DNA of 9,439 nucleotides, taken from the NCBI GenBank assembly GCA_964622325.1, contig CAZUOJ010000126.1:1-9439 (forward strand). The letters are read 5' to 3'. Source of the DNA: JAJFUB01 sp964622325 (lineage in GTDB: Bacteria; Armatimonadota; Zipacnadia; Zipacnadales; UBA11051). Of this stretch, positions 1-6,637 are shown piece by piece (positions within the stretch are counted from its first letter, which is position 1; each line of letters opens with the position of its first letter). Under the pieces are notes generated by a model. The model was given only the letters and a program-made list of their open reading frames with translations. It did no database searches and was not told the DNA's origin. Position numbers and translations under genes: made by a program.

Positions 1-553
1 GCTATACACAGGCTCGGGGCGCAGCATTCCGGGCTTTCATTTGGCGCACGCCTTCATTGCCTGCCGGGATTTGCTGGAGCGGGCGGGCGGACACGAGCTT
101 GCCGGCGGCCTGACTTTTCGGCGGGAAAACTTTCCTGCTGTAAAGCAGCGACTGTACGAATTAGCGGCGGAGGCGCTTTCGTGGGCAGATCTCGTTCCAC
201 GTCTGGAGCTGGATGCCCAGGCCGAGCCGGAGGAAATCACGCCCGAATTGGCCCAGGCCCTGCAGGCGCTGGAGCCGTGTGGCCAGGCCAATCCTGCGCC
301 GCTATTCTATACGCCCCAGATGGAAGTTGTGAGCTTTCGCCCTGTGGGGCGAGACAACAATCATCTGAAGCTTATCGTGGCGGCCGGCGCCAGGGCTTTT
401 GAGGCAATCGGCTTTGGGCTGGGCCAGGAGGCGCGCTGGCTCCGGCAGGGGATGCGGATAGATCTGGCGCACACGCCGGAATTGAACGCCTTCAATGGCG
501 GCGTCGGGCTGCAATTGCGGATTACAGCGATCCGGCCGGCACGGACGCCTTAA
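1..553 (+). CDS. recJ: Single-stranded-DNA-specific exonuclease RecJ, C-terminal part (5' end outside window)
   Basis: RecJ degrades single-stranded DNA 5' to 3' in recombination and mismatch or base-excision repair. The reading frame is open from base 2 with no start, so this is the last 183 codons; the DHH catalytic domain lies upstream, outside the window. Visible at once is GSGRSIPGF, then an ACRDLLERAGGHELAGGLTF stretch, the DHHA1 signature in which GGH and the following A-x-G are typical of RecJ. Next comes the C-terminal OB-fold segment, beginning ALEPCGQANPAPLF (RecJ usually has PFGxGNPxPxF here) and continuing to VGRDNNHLKLIV. The frame ends in TAA at 551. It reads in the same direction as the next two genes, but 183 bases and a likely promoter separate them. 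The family assignment is strong; activity cannot be judged from this fragment. Confidence 0.93.
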   Translation, partial: LYTGSGRSIPGFHLAHAFIACRDLLERAGGHELAGGLTFRRENFPAVKQRLYELAAEALSWADLVPRLELDAQAEPEEITPELAQALQALEPCGQANPAPLFYTPQMEVVSFRPVGRDNNHLKLIVAAGARAFEAIGFGLGQEARWLRQGMRIDLAHTPELNAFNGGVGLQLRITAIRPARTP

Positions 554-567
554 TTTTGTCCTTCCCC

Positions 568-590
568 AATGCGTTTGTGCATTTTCCCCA
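568..590 (+). terminator. Weak candidate terminator after recJ
   Basis: Fifteen bases after the recJ stop, AATGC (568-572) can pair with GCATT (579-583), with an extra G:U pair closing a TTTG loop. The run after it is TTTTCCCC, so the T-tract is short. The stem is only 5-6 pairs. This is a possible weak terminator; the same bases also belong to the repeat cluster described under findings. Confidence 0.25.
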
Positions 591-597
591 TTTGTTG

Positions 598-643
598 GCT
601 TTAAGCGCAGAAATGCTCTCTTTGGGGAAGCGCTTTAAGCGCA
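598..643. repeat. Two direct copies of GCTTTAAGCGCA upstream of the yjbQ promoter
   Basis: GCTTTAAGCGCA occurs at 598-609 and again at 632-643, start to start 34 bases apart. The second copy sits inside a dyad, GCGCTT-T-AAGCGC (630-642), and overlaps the 8-base palindrome AAGCGCTT (628-635). Both lie just upstream of the candidate -35 box at 654. Spacing and position suit a pair of regulator sites, but no regulator is known from the window. Confidence 0.5.
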
Positions 644-653
644 CAAAGAATAT

Positions 654-682
654 TTGCAACTTAAAATAATTGTCTGTAAAAT
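654..682 (+). promoter_or_regulatory. Candidate sigma70-type promoter for yjbQ-MATE
   Basis: A -35-like TTGCAA (654-659, 4 of 6 consensus) and a -10-like TAAAAT (677-682, 5 of 6) are separated by 17 bases in an AT-rich stretch. Transcription would begin near 690, giving a leader of roughly 45 bases before the yjbQ start. This is the best-matching promoter I found in the window. Confidence 0.45.
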
Positions 683-736
683 ATAAGGCGTCTTGGCGCT
701 GACATTTTCGGGATTACAAGCAAAGGAGCACAAAAG

Positions 737-1120
737 ATGTTCGCCCTCTCTGTAAAAACAGAGCAGCGTCGGCAGATTGTAGACATCACGGACCTTGTGG
801 CGGATGTCCTTGAGCCCAATACAAACGGCCTGGCGTGCATATCTGTGCCCCATTGCACCTGCGCTGTGTACATCAACGAAAATGAAACGGGGCTTGTGCA
901 GGATATGCTCACATTCATCGATCGGCTCTGTCAGGGCGCGTGGCGGCACAATCGGATTGATGACAATGCCGAGGCGCATCTGGCGGCCTCTTTGCTGGGC
1001 AATGCCGTCTGTGTGCCCGTCCAAGCGGGAAAATTAGTGCTGGGGACATGGCAGCGGATTATGCTCGTGGAGCTGGATGGGCCGCGGCGCCGGACTGTGC
1101 ATGTTACGCTGTCGGCCTAA
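737..1120 (+). CDS. yjbQ: YjbQ/UPF0047 family protein (secondary thiamine-phosphate synthase-type)
   Basis: A 127-residue single-domain protein of the YjbQ (UPF0047) family, a trimeric beta-sandwich fold. Some members have weak thiamine-phosphate synthase activity, but the physiological role is uncertain. Family features are clear: HCTCAVYINENE at 39-50, a His at 71 followed by DDNAEAH at 75-81 (the conserved His and acidic residues of the presumed metal site), and GTWQRIMLVELDGPR at 103-117, the family's C-terminal signature. Length matches the usual 125-140 residues. The ATG is supported by AAAGGAG at 722-728, eight bases upstream. It is probably cotranscribed with the MATE gene 28 bases downstream, since no terminator lies between them. 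Family sure; reaction not. Confidence 0.9.
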   Translation: MFALSVKTEQRRQIVDITDLVADVLEPNTNGLACISVPHCTCAVYINENETGLVQDMLTFIDRLCQGAWRHNRIDDNAEAHLAASLLGNAVCVPVQAGKLVLGTWQRIMLVELDGPRRRTVHVTLSA

Positions 1121-1148
1121 ATGTGGCCGCGGCTTGAGGAGCAGCCCA

Positions 1149-2729
1149 ATGGCTTCACAGGACGATTCTCTTCTGCCTTCAGCAGCTCAGTTCGGCTCTC
1201 ATGGCGCCTCTTCGCCCCGTTTTTCAGCTGCGGACAACACAGCTGGGGGGGAATGTGCTTTCGTGCGTGAGGCGGGCAGCGAAGCCCAGCCTGCAGCCGT
1301 CTCGGCGGCTGGCATGAACACAGAAGAGCCCGCGCGGGGACGCGTGGATTTGACACAGGGGGGCCTGCGCCGCGGGATCCTGCAGCTCTCGTGGCCAATT
1401 TTGAGCGGCGCCGTGCTGAATTGGATTATGGGCGTGGCAGATATCAAGATGGTCGGGGCGCTCGGGCCCGCGGCGATTGCCGCTGTAGGGCAATCGATGA
1501 GCATTATCTTTATTGTCCAATTTGTCGTATTAGCGGTGGCGACGGGGACGCAAGTGCTGGCGGCACAATATACAGGGGCTCGCCAAAAAGAACGCGTCGC
1601 GGAAGTGACACGGCAGGCGATACTTATTTCTTTCCTCATTGGCGTGCCTTTGATTCCGATTGGCTTGGCGACAGCGCGTCCTCTTCTCGTATGTCTGGGC
1701 GCTACAGGCGAAACATTGCGGCTGGGCGTTATTTTCACGCATGTGATGTTCTGGGCGTCTGTGGCAATGATGCTGAACTTTCTTTTGACTTCCAGCTTGC
1801 AAGGCGCCGGCGACACCTTAACCCCATTATACATTTTGCTGGGCATTAATGTGTCCCACATCGCCTGTGCGTATCTTTTGATTTTTGGCGTGGGGCCTTT
1901 TCCGAAGCTCGGCGTAGCAGGCGCGGCCTGGGCTGTTGTCATCACGCGCAGCCTTGGCGCCCTGTGGATGTTAAAGATTATTATGAGTGGACGCTATGCT
2001 GTACATGTGCCCTGGCGCGGCGCCTGGCGCCCTAACTGGCCAATTTGGGGCAAAATGTTTTATATTGGCGCGCCCTCCTCTATTCAGGGCTTTGTGCGCA
2101 GCTTGGGCTATGCCGCCTTAATCGCCATTTTGAATCGGACGGCGGCTAAAGATTTCGCCGTGGCAGGACACATAACGGCGGGGCAATGGAATGCCCTGGG
2201 CACTTTTATCGGCCTGGCGATGATGACGGCGGCGATGACAGCTGTAGGGCAAAATATGGGCGCCCGAAATGTCCGGCGGGCGGAACGCAGTTGCTGGGCC
2301 ATCGCCAGCTTTTCCACGCTTTCCTCTGTGATATTAGGCCTTTTGTGTGTGGCGTTCGCACAGCCTCTGATACGCTTTTTCACTAAAGATCCCCAGGCGC
2401 TTTATTGGGGCTACTGGGCCTTAATTTATATCGCCGCTTCTTTGCCTTTTGCCACCCTGTCCATGGCCTTTTCGGGCGCGTTGCGGGGCGCGGGGGACAC
2501 GCTCAGCCCGCTTTGGGCGACAATCATTGGCACTTTATTTGTAGGGCCCGGGCTGAGCTGGCTTTGGGCCTTACATGCGGGGCAAGGCCCTATCGGCGTG
2601 TGGCGGGGAATGATTGCGGCGATGCTTGCTCAGGCGCTTTATACGGGGCTTGTTTTCAAAGCCGGCCGCTGGAAGAAAATCAATGTCATCGGGAAAGACG
2701 AAGCCAGCTTCGCCACGACCAGCGACTAG
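1149..2729 (+). CDS. MATE family multidrug/metabolite efflux protein with N-terminal extension
   Basis: An inner-membrane exporter of the MATE (NorM/DinF) family, which expels cationic drugs or metabolites in exchange for Na+ or H+. The protein has 526 residues if it starts at ATG 1149, chosen because GAGGAG at 1136-1141 lies seven bases upstream; the frame is open back to 1077, inside yjbQ, without such a site. Roughly residues 1-70 are hydrophilic and rich in Ala, Ser and Gly. From about residue 76 (GILQLSWPILSG) the remainder looks like the usual 12 membrane helices in two homologous halves. The halves show matched signatures, QGAGDT at 218-223 and RGAGDT at 446-451, the MATE repeat. Without the extension the length (about 455) is normal. 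ATG 1314 is an alternative start but has only a poor ribosome-binding site. Substrate cannot be inferred. Confidence 0.93.
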   Translation: MASQDDSLLPSAAQFGSHGASSPRFSAADNTAGGECAFVREAGSEAQPAAVSAAGMNTEEPARGRVDLTQGGLRRGILQLSWPILSGAVLNWIMGVADIKMVGALGPAAIAAVGQSMSIIFIVQFVVLAVATGTQVLAAQYTGARQKERVAEVTRQAILISFLIGVPLIPIGLATARPLLVCLGATGETLRLGVIFTHVMFWASVAMMLNFLLTSSLQGAGDTLTPLYILLGINVSHIACAYLLIFGVGPFPKLGVAGAAWAVVITRSLGALWMLKIIMSGRYAVHVPWRGAWRPNWPIWGKMFYIGAPSSIQGFVRSLGYAALIAILNRTAAKDFAVAGHITAGQWNALGTFIGLAMMTAAMTAVGQNMGARNVRRAERSCWAIASFSTLSSVILGLLCVAFAQPLIRFFTKDPQALYWGYWALIYIAASLPFATLSMAFSGALRGAGDTLSPLWATIIGTLFVGPGLSWLWALHAGQGPIGVWRGMIAAMLAQALYTGLVFKAGRWKKINVIGKDEASFATTSD

Positions 2730-2755
2730 CTCCCCGGGCGCACAACGCTATTTTT

Positions 2756-2810
2756 CTTTCGTCTTTTATGGGGCCATGAACTAAACAGGAGACGAAAGCC
2801 TTTTCTTTAT
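2756..2810 (+). terminator. Probable intrinsic terminator of the MATE gene
   Basis: A perfect 9-base inverted repeat, CTTTCGTCT (2756-2764) with AGACGAAAG (2790-2798), is followed by CCTTTTCTTTATT. It begins 27 bases after the MATE stop. The loop is long (25 bases), though ATGG..CCAT inside it could form a small inner stem. Position and T-rich tail fit termination on the plus strand. Confidence 0.5.
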
Positions 2811-2902
2811 TAATCTCTAAAGGCCAATACGTCTCAAATCGCTCATTTTTCTGAACAAAATCCTTCTGAGACAAATCTATATCCCGAAGCGCTTTTAAGC
2901 CC

Positions 2903-2933
2903 AAAAGAAAAGGGGCGGCCCGGAGCCGCCCCT
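2903..2933 (-). terminator. Intrinsic terminator of the Gfo/Idh/MocA oxidoreductase gene
   Basis: GGGGCGGC (2912-2919) and GCCGCCCC (2925-2932) form a perfect 8-pair GC stem with a 5-base loop. Read on the minus strand the stem is followed by TTTTCTTTT (2911-2903), a classic T-tract; on the plus strand it is followed by TGAATAAG, which is not. It lies about 110 bases past the oxidoreductase stop codon and shows that transcription from the right ends here. Confidence 0.85.
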
Positions 2934-3042
2934 GAATAAGGCGCCTTCTATTTTGCGAGAGTCACAGTTTTGGCTGAGGCCATTTAATAATTCTTGAAGC
3001 TGCTGTAGGCTTGCAGCTATCCTTCATGGCCAAAAAGTTTAT

Positions 3043-4095
3043 TTATGTTTCCGTGACAGCGCGGACCATCTGGGCGACATCGACGAGGCGATTTTCTTCG
3101 CTGGCGATAATGGCGCCGAAAAGCATGGCAGCGCTCTTGATGTTATCTTCAATGACAGTGGGGGGAGGCGCTCCGCCCTCCAGCCATGTCAGGAATTGAT
3201 CAATAATAGCCAGATGCCCTTCGTAGCGGGGCTTGAGCAAGGGGACTTCCTCCATCCGCAAGCCCGACGGCAGCTTCTCCCATGTCCGCACGACGAGATC
3301 CCGATCCACAGTGACAGCCCCGCCTTCACATTCGGCGCGATAATATTCCCGATGCCAGGAATTCTCCACAGCAGCCTCATTGCAATTGCCCTCATAATTG
3401 ACAATCACGCCATTTGTCATTTTGCCCAGAAAATGCCCGCTGGATTCGCCGTCAAAGCTGCTCCATTCGGGATTCCAGTCCCAGCCGACAATGAATTCGC
3501 AATCCGCGCCGGAGAGATTGCGCAGCATGTCAAAATGATGGACGCTGCCTTCCACAAGCAGCCCGTGCGGAATTTCATGGCGAAACATTCCCCAGGCGCC
3601 GCGTACGCGATAATCGGCGGCAAAACGGCCCATAATATAATTAATGCGCCCCAGCCGGCCGCTTACGAGAATTTCCTTAAATGTCAGCATAGTGGCATCA
3701 TAGCGATAATTCTGCACGACCTGCATCTTGACGCCGGCGGCCTTTACAGCCTGATAGATTTCCGCACAATCCGCCCATGTGTCCGCAATTGGCTTTTCGC
3801 TCAAAATGTCCATCCGTCGCTGCGTCGCCAATAGCACGGCTTCTTTGTGGCTGGCAGGGGGGATGACAATGCAGCAAAAATCTGCCTCCACAGCCGCAAA
3901 GGCGTCCTGCATATTCAGGAAGCGCCGATTTTCCGGCAAGCCGAGAAAATCCCCGGATTGCTTCAGAGGCTCGGGATTGATGTCCACAAGGCCCACGATT
4001 TCCATCCGATCCGAAAATGAAGGAAAAAAGTGGCGAATGTAAGCGCCCGCCATTCCCCCGGCGCCAATCATTAAACAACGCTTCTTGTCAGCCAT
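3043..4095 (-). CDS. Gfo/Idh/MocA family NAD(P)-dependent oxidoreductase
   Basis: A 350-residue cytoplasmic dehydrogenase of the Gfo/Idh/MocA family, which oxidises or reduces sugars, inositols and related polyols. The N-terminal Rossmann domain shows GAGGMAG at 11-17 and an acidic residue at the end of the second strand (VDIN, Asp38), which suggests NAD(H). The family's EKP motif, with the catalytic Lys, is at 100-102. The C-terminal alpha/beta domain has EGSVHHFDML at 182-191, matching the usual GxHxxD active-site segment. Length is typical. The ATG has AAAGGAG at 4103-4109, seven bases upstream. It is divergent from the hydrolase-like gene, sharing a 72-base upstream region, and ends in a strong terminator. 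Substrate is not inferable; the neighbourhood suggests a sugar or sugar derivative. Confidence 0.93.
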   Translation of the reverse strand: MADKKRCLMIGAGGMAGAYIRHFFPSFSDRMEIVGLVDINPEPLKQSGDFLGLPENRRFLNMQDAFAAVEADFCCIVIPPASHKEAVLLATQRRMDILSEKPIADTWADCAEIYQAVKAAGVKMQVVQNYRYDATMLTFKEILVSGRLGRINYIMGRFAADYRVRGAWGMFRHEIPHGLLVEGSVHHFDMLRNLSGADCEFIVGWDWNPEWSSFDGESSGHFLGKMTNGVIVNYEGNCNEAAVENSWHREYYRAECEGGAVTVDRDLVVRTWEKLPSGLRMEEVPLLKPRYEGHLAIIDQFLTWLEGGAPPPTVIEDNIKSAAMLFGAIIASEENRLVDVAQMVRAVTET

Positions 4096-4167
4096 AGGGA
4101 TTCTCCTTTATGATAGAATATTGGTAAGCGGCTACTTAATTATTCCTTGTGGGGGCAGAATCCTTCT

Positions 4168-5055
4168 ATGACGAATTCATCTTCTGAATGGCCTTTATTT
4201 GTGTTGCGGACGGAAAACGGGGAGCGCTCCATTTATACGAGCCGGCAATGGCCGGCTAAAAGGCGAGATATTGTGAAGCGTGTGGAGCAAGCCCTCGGGC
4301 CGCAGCCCTGGGATGTTCCCCCGCTGGAGCCGCAGTTGCTGGCGCAAGTGGAGCGGGACAGATACATTGAGGAGCGCGTCAGCTATCCTGTCGAAGCCGG
4401 CCATATTCGGGAGGCGACCTTATTTTTGCCGCAGCCGCTGGCCTATCGGCGGCCGGCCGTGCTGTGTTGTCCGGGCGAGGACAATATGGCGTATGTGCTC
4501 GCCCGCGAACTTGTGGCGCAGGGCTTTGTGGCGCTTGTTCCGGATGAGCCTAAAGAAATCGGACGCGCCCGCCGGCTGTGGGAGCATCAGCGGGGGCTGG
4601 ATTTCCTGTGCCATTTAGATGCTGTGGATTCGGATCAATTGGCGACAATCGGCTTGGGGACAGGCGGGCTCAGCGCCATTTTGCTCGCTGCTTTTGAACA
4701 TCGCATTAAGGCCTGTGCCGCGGCGTGCGCCTATGAGCCCTTCTATGTGGCGGAAAATCCAGCCCAAAACAGCGAACGATATGGCGTGGCGGCAGGCCAA
4801 TTTGAATGGCTGGAAGTGCTGGCGCTGATTGCTCCGCGCGCCTTTCATTATACTTTTGCCCAAAAAGATGAGCTTTTTCCGCATGCGGAGGCTGTCCGCG
4901 AGGATATGATTGAGCTGGGGCGGCTCTATGATTTGCTGGGCTGTCGAGAAAAATTCAGCTTCTACGAAAGCCCCAATGGCCATGGCTATCCTCCGGCTGC
5001 GCGCCGCGAAGCTGTGGCGTTATTCAAAAGCGTGTTTCAGCCTTCTGAATCGTAA
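4168..5055 (+). CDS. Alpha/beta-hydrolase-fold protein, nucleophile Ser replaced by Gly
   Basis: A 295-residue protein resembling the dienelactone-hydrolase/acetyl-xylan-esterase group of alpha/beta hydrolases. Fold signs: strand PAVLCCPGEDN (96-106), helix and strand ELVAQGFVALVPD (114-126), the nucleophile-elbow region ATIGLGTGGLSAILLAAFEHRIKA, the IAPRAFHYTFAQKDELFP segment (221-238) with the likely acid Asp234, and GHGYP (271-275) with the likely catalytic His272. The elbow, normally G-x-S-x-G, reads GLGTGG at 162-167, so position 164 is Gly (codon GGG at 4657) instead of Ser. The protein may be inactive as an esterase or may use other chemistry. ATG 4168 is preferred to an in-frame TTG at 4147, though only a weak GGGGG lies upstream. 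No signal peptide is evident. Confidence 0.8.
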   Translation: MTNSSSEWPLFVLRTENGERSIYTSRQWPAKRRDIVKRVEQALGPQPWDVPPLEPQLLAQVERDRYIEERVSYPVEAGHIREATLFLPQPLAYRRPAVLCCPGEDNMAYVLARELVAQGFVALVPDEPKEIGRARRLWEHQRGLDFLCHLDAVDSDQLATIGLGTGGLSAILLAAFEHRIKACAAACAYEPFYVAENPAQNSERYGVAAGQFEWLEVLALIAPRAFHYTFAQKDELFPHAEAVREDMIELGRLYDLLGCREKFSFYESPNGHGYPPAARREAVALFKSVFQPSES

Positions 5056-5068
5056 GAGGCTGCGCTTT

Positions 5069-5089
5069 TGGCATTCTTTGCCCTTTTTT
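5069..5089 (+). terminator. Weak candidate terminator after the hydrolase-like gene
   Basis: GGCA (5070-5073) and TGCC (5079-5082) can pair around TTCTT, and the stem is followed by C and six Ts (5084-5089). The tail is good but the stem has only four pairs. It sits in the 64-base gap between this gene and the convergent PfkB gene. Confidence 0.3.
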
Positions 5090-5119
5090 GAAGAGGCTTG
5101 AGCCAGAGGAGACGGGCAT

Positions 5120-6040
5120 TTATCCATCTTCTGGACGGCTATTCGCCAGGAGCGCCTCCACATCTCCACGGGAGGGCAAGGCGCCGCGGCCGCCCAGGCC
5201 GCGACAAGACAAGGCGGCCGCCGCCGCGGCAAAACGCAATGTTTCGGGCAAATCCAGCCCCAGCGCCAAGCCATAAGCAAAAGCGCCATGAAACACATCG
5301 CCCGCGCCTGTCGTATCCACAATCGGCTCTACAGCAAAGGCAGGCTGAGGCAGGCAATCTGCGCCCACAAACGCTGTGGCTCCCTCTTCGCCCTGTGTGA
5401 CAACGACAATCTGCGGGCCGAGGGCCTGGATGTGACGGACGGCCGCCCCTAAATCCTCTTCCCCTGTGAATTCATATACAAAACGCTGCGGCACAACGGG
5501 ATGCGTTAGCGCGCGTAAAAAATCTTCCGCGCCGGGCTGGACGCGCTCAATATCGCCGACGACAGGCACGCCTTTTCGCCGGGCGTGCTGGGCGGCTTCA
5601 ATCGCCGCGCGAATGTGATGATGATCCACAAGCAAAACGCGGCAATCCGTAACTGCCTCCAAATCCAGCTCGCCTTCCTTTAGGCGAGGATAGCTGCCTG
5701 GCTTCCAGAATATCGTGCGGCGGCCGCTGCTTTTATGGGCCACACAGAAGGCAAATTGCGAAGTGGCGCCGGGAATAATCTGCAGGCCGGAGGCATCCAC
5801 GCCCTCCCGGATAAAAGCCTGTACAATTTTCTGGCCACAATCATCATCGCCGATACGCCCAAAGATCTTGGCTTTGCCGCCCAGCGCCGCCACCGCCGAC
5901 ATCGCTGTGCCCGAAAGCCCGCCTCCCATCTGGATGAGCTCTGTCAGCAGAGCCTTTTCGTCCAGAGCAGGATATTCGTCCACAATCCCCACATAATCCC
6001 AGCATACGCAGCCTAAAGCAATCACATCAAATGTCGGCAT
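5120..6040 (-). CDS. PfkB family carbohydrate kinase (ketohexokinase/YihV-like)
   Basis: A 306-residue ribokinase-family kinase that transfers phosphate from ATP to a sugar hydroxyl in the cytoplasm. The first PfkB signature region is MGGGLSGTAMSAVAALGG (38-55), followed by FGRIGDDDCG (60-69). The second is DTTGAGDVFHGAF (242-254) with catalytic-base Asp248 and the GAGD anion hole intact. The C-terminal LSCRGLGGRGALPSRGDV also fits. The overall pattern, including GGG..GTA, DTTGAGDVFHGA and a late GGR-G-P, reminds me of the ketohexokinase/sulfofructose-kinase (YihV) side of the family; this is from memory, not a search. The ATG has only GGGGA (6046-6050) upstream. It lies 109 bases downstream of fucU on the same strand and is probably part of its operon. 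Substrate unknown. Confidence 0.92.
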   Translation of the reverse strand: MPTFDVIALGCVCWDYVGIVDEYPALDEKALLTELIQMGGGLSGTAMSAVAALGGKAKIFGRIGDDDCGQKIVQAFIREGVDASGLQIIPGATSQFAFCVAHKSSGRRTIFWKPGSYPRLKEGELDLEAVTDCRVLLVDHHHIRAAIEAAQHARRKGVPVVGDIERVQPGAEDFLRALTHPVVPQRFVYEFTGEEDLGAAVRHIQALGPQIVVVTQGEEGATAFVGADCLPQPAFAVEPIVDTTGAGDVFHGAFAYGLALGLDLPETLRFAAAAAALSCRGLGGRGALPSRGDVEALLANSRPEDG

Positions 6041-6084
6041 ATTTTCCCCGAACTCTATAAAAGGCTATTGCTTGCTTTGCACTG

Positions 6085-6131
6085 AAAAAATTAACACAAA
6101 TTTTGCTTGTGGCGCGAGAATTAATTGCGCC
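6085..6131 (-). terminator. Candidate weak attenuator or terminator between fucU and the kinase
   Basis: Read on the minus strand, a GGCGC/GCGCC stem (6127-6131 with 6111-6115) is followed by an overlapping CACAA/TTGTG stem (6107-6111 with 6095-6099), then TTAATTTTTT (6094-6085). The stems have only five pairs each and share base 6111, but the T-run is good. It could reduce transcription of the kinase relative to fucU. Confidence 0.25.
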
Positions 6132-6149
6132 GCCAGAGGGCCTCCAGAG

Positions 6150-6581
6150 CTACACAGGCGTGACGCCTTTTTTGAGAATGATGTTGCCATATTTGGCTGT
6201 CTCGCCCGTCATCACAACACAAAAGGCTTTCCGAGCACGTTCGTAAAAGGCGAAGCGATCTATCCGTGCAATAGGCGGCGTCTGGGGCGCAAAGCGATCA
6301 ATCACGGCGCGATAAGAGGCTTCCACAGACGGATCCAGCGCATCTCCGGGCACAGGCGCCATCATCACGACAGGATCCTCCACATAGGAATCTAATTCAA
6401 AGAGCGGCAGGATCGCCGCCAGCAAATCGGGGATACGGAGGCCATCGGCGCGCACGACGCGCTGGCCGATTGTTTCGCCGGGAAAATGGGCATCTGCCAG
6501 CACAATTTCATCGCCGTGGCCCATGCGCGCCAGGATGGCCAGCAAATCAGGACTTAATAAGGGAGAAATGCCTTTGAGCAT
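6150..6581 (-). CDS. fucU: L-fucose mutarotase (RbsD/FucU family)
   Basis: A 143-residue cytoplasmic enzyme of the RbsD/FucU family that interconverts alpha and beta anomers of L-fucose (related members act on ribose). Nearly all of it follows the FucU pattern: MLKGISPLLSPDLLAILARMGHGDEI at the N-terminus with His22 and Asp24, LADAHFP (28-34), VRADGLRIPDLL (43-54), the RIDRFAFYERARKAF block (106-120) and AKYGNIILKKG (129-139), including the Tyr residues and YGN motif expected in the active site. Length is exactly usual. The ATG is preceded by a full AAGGAGG at 6592-6598, ten bases upstream. It is first in a minus-strand pair with the PfkB kinase and is divergent from the URO-D-like gene. FucU rather than RbsD is favoured by the DGLRIPDLL and RIDRFAFYERA blocks. 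Confidence 0.93.
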   Translation of the reverse strand: MLKGISPLLSPDLLAILARMGHGDEIVLADAHFPGETIGQRVVRADGLRIPDLLAAILPLFELDSYVEDPVVMMAPVPGDALDPSVEASYRAVIDRFAPQTPPIARIDRFAFYERARKAFCVVMTGETAKYGNIILKKGVTPV

Positions 6582-6637
6582 AGTCTTTGGGCCTCCTTAA
6601 TGGACTCGTCTTTTCAATCCCAACACTCGGCTTGCTG

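Larger units (their letters stand above)
2730..3042. other. Gene-free stretch between convergent genes
   Basis: These 313 bases separate the plus-strand MATE gene from the minus-strand oxidoreductase. They hold the MATE terminator (2756-2810), the oxidoreductase terminator (2903-2933) and a region able to fold next to the oxidoreductase stop (2968-3035). I see no convincing gene. A 72-codon minus-strand frame (2686-2904) starts inside the T-tract of the terminator and runs into the MATE coding region, so I do not call it. Confidence 0.7.

Noticed and set aside
1199..1945. 248-codon minus-strand frame opposite the MATE gene
   Set aside because: It is the antisense of a clear MATE coding sequence; its translation shows no domain.
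2887..2894. AAGCGCTT palindrome matching the one at 628-635, as a shared LacI-type operator
   Set aside because: This copy lies between two facing terminators rather than at a promoter, and an 8-base palindrome can recur by chance.
2686..2904. 72-codon minus-strand reading frame that looks partly protein-like
   Set aside because: It starts inside the T-tract of the oxidoreductase terminator, has no ribosome-binding site I can accept, and runs into the MATE coding region.
3196..3834. 212-codon plus-strand frame opposite the oxidoreductase
   Set aside because: It lies wholly within the well-supported Gfo/Idh/MocA gene on the other strand and shows no recognisable family.
4147..4167. Upstream TTG start for the hydrolase-like gene
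   Set aside because: No ribosome-binding site precedes it, and the ATG at 4168 begins a more natural N-terminus.
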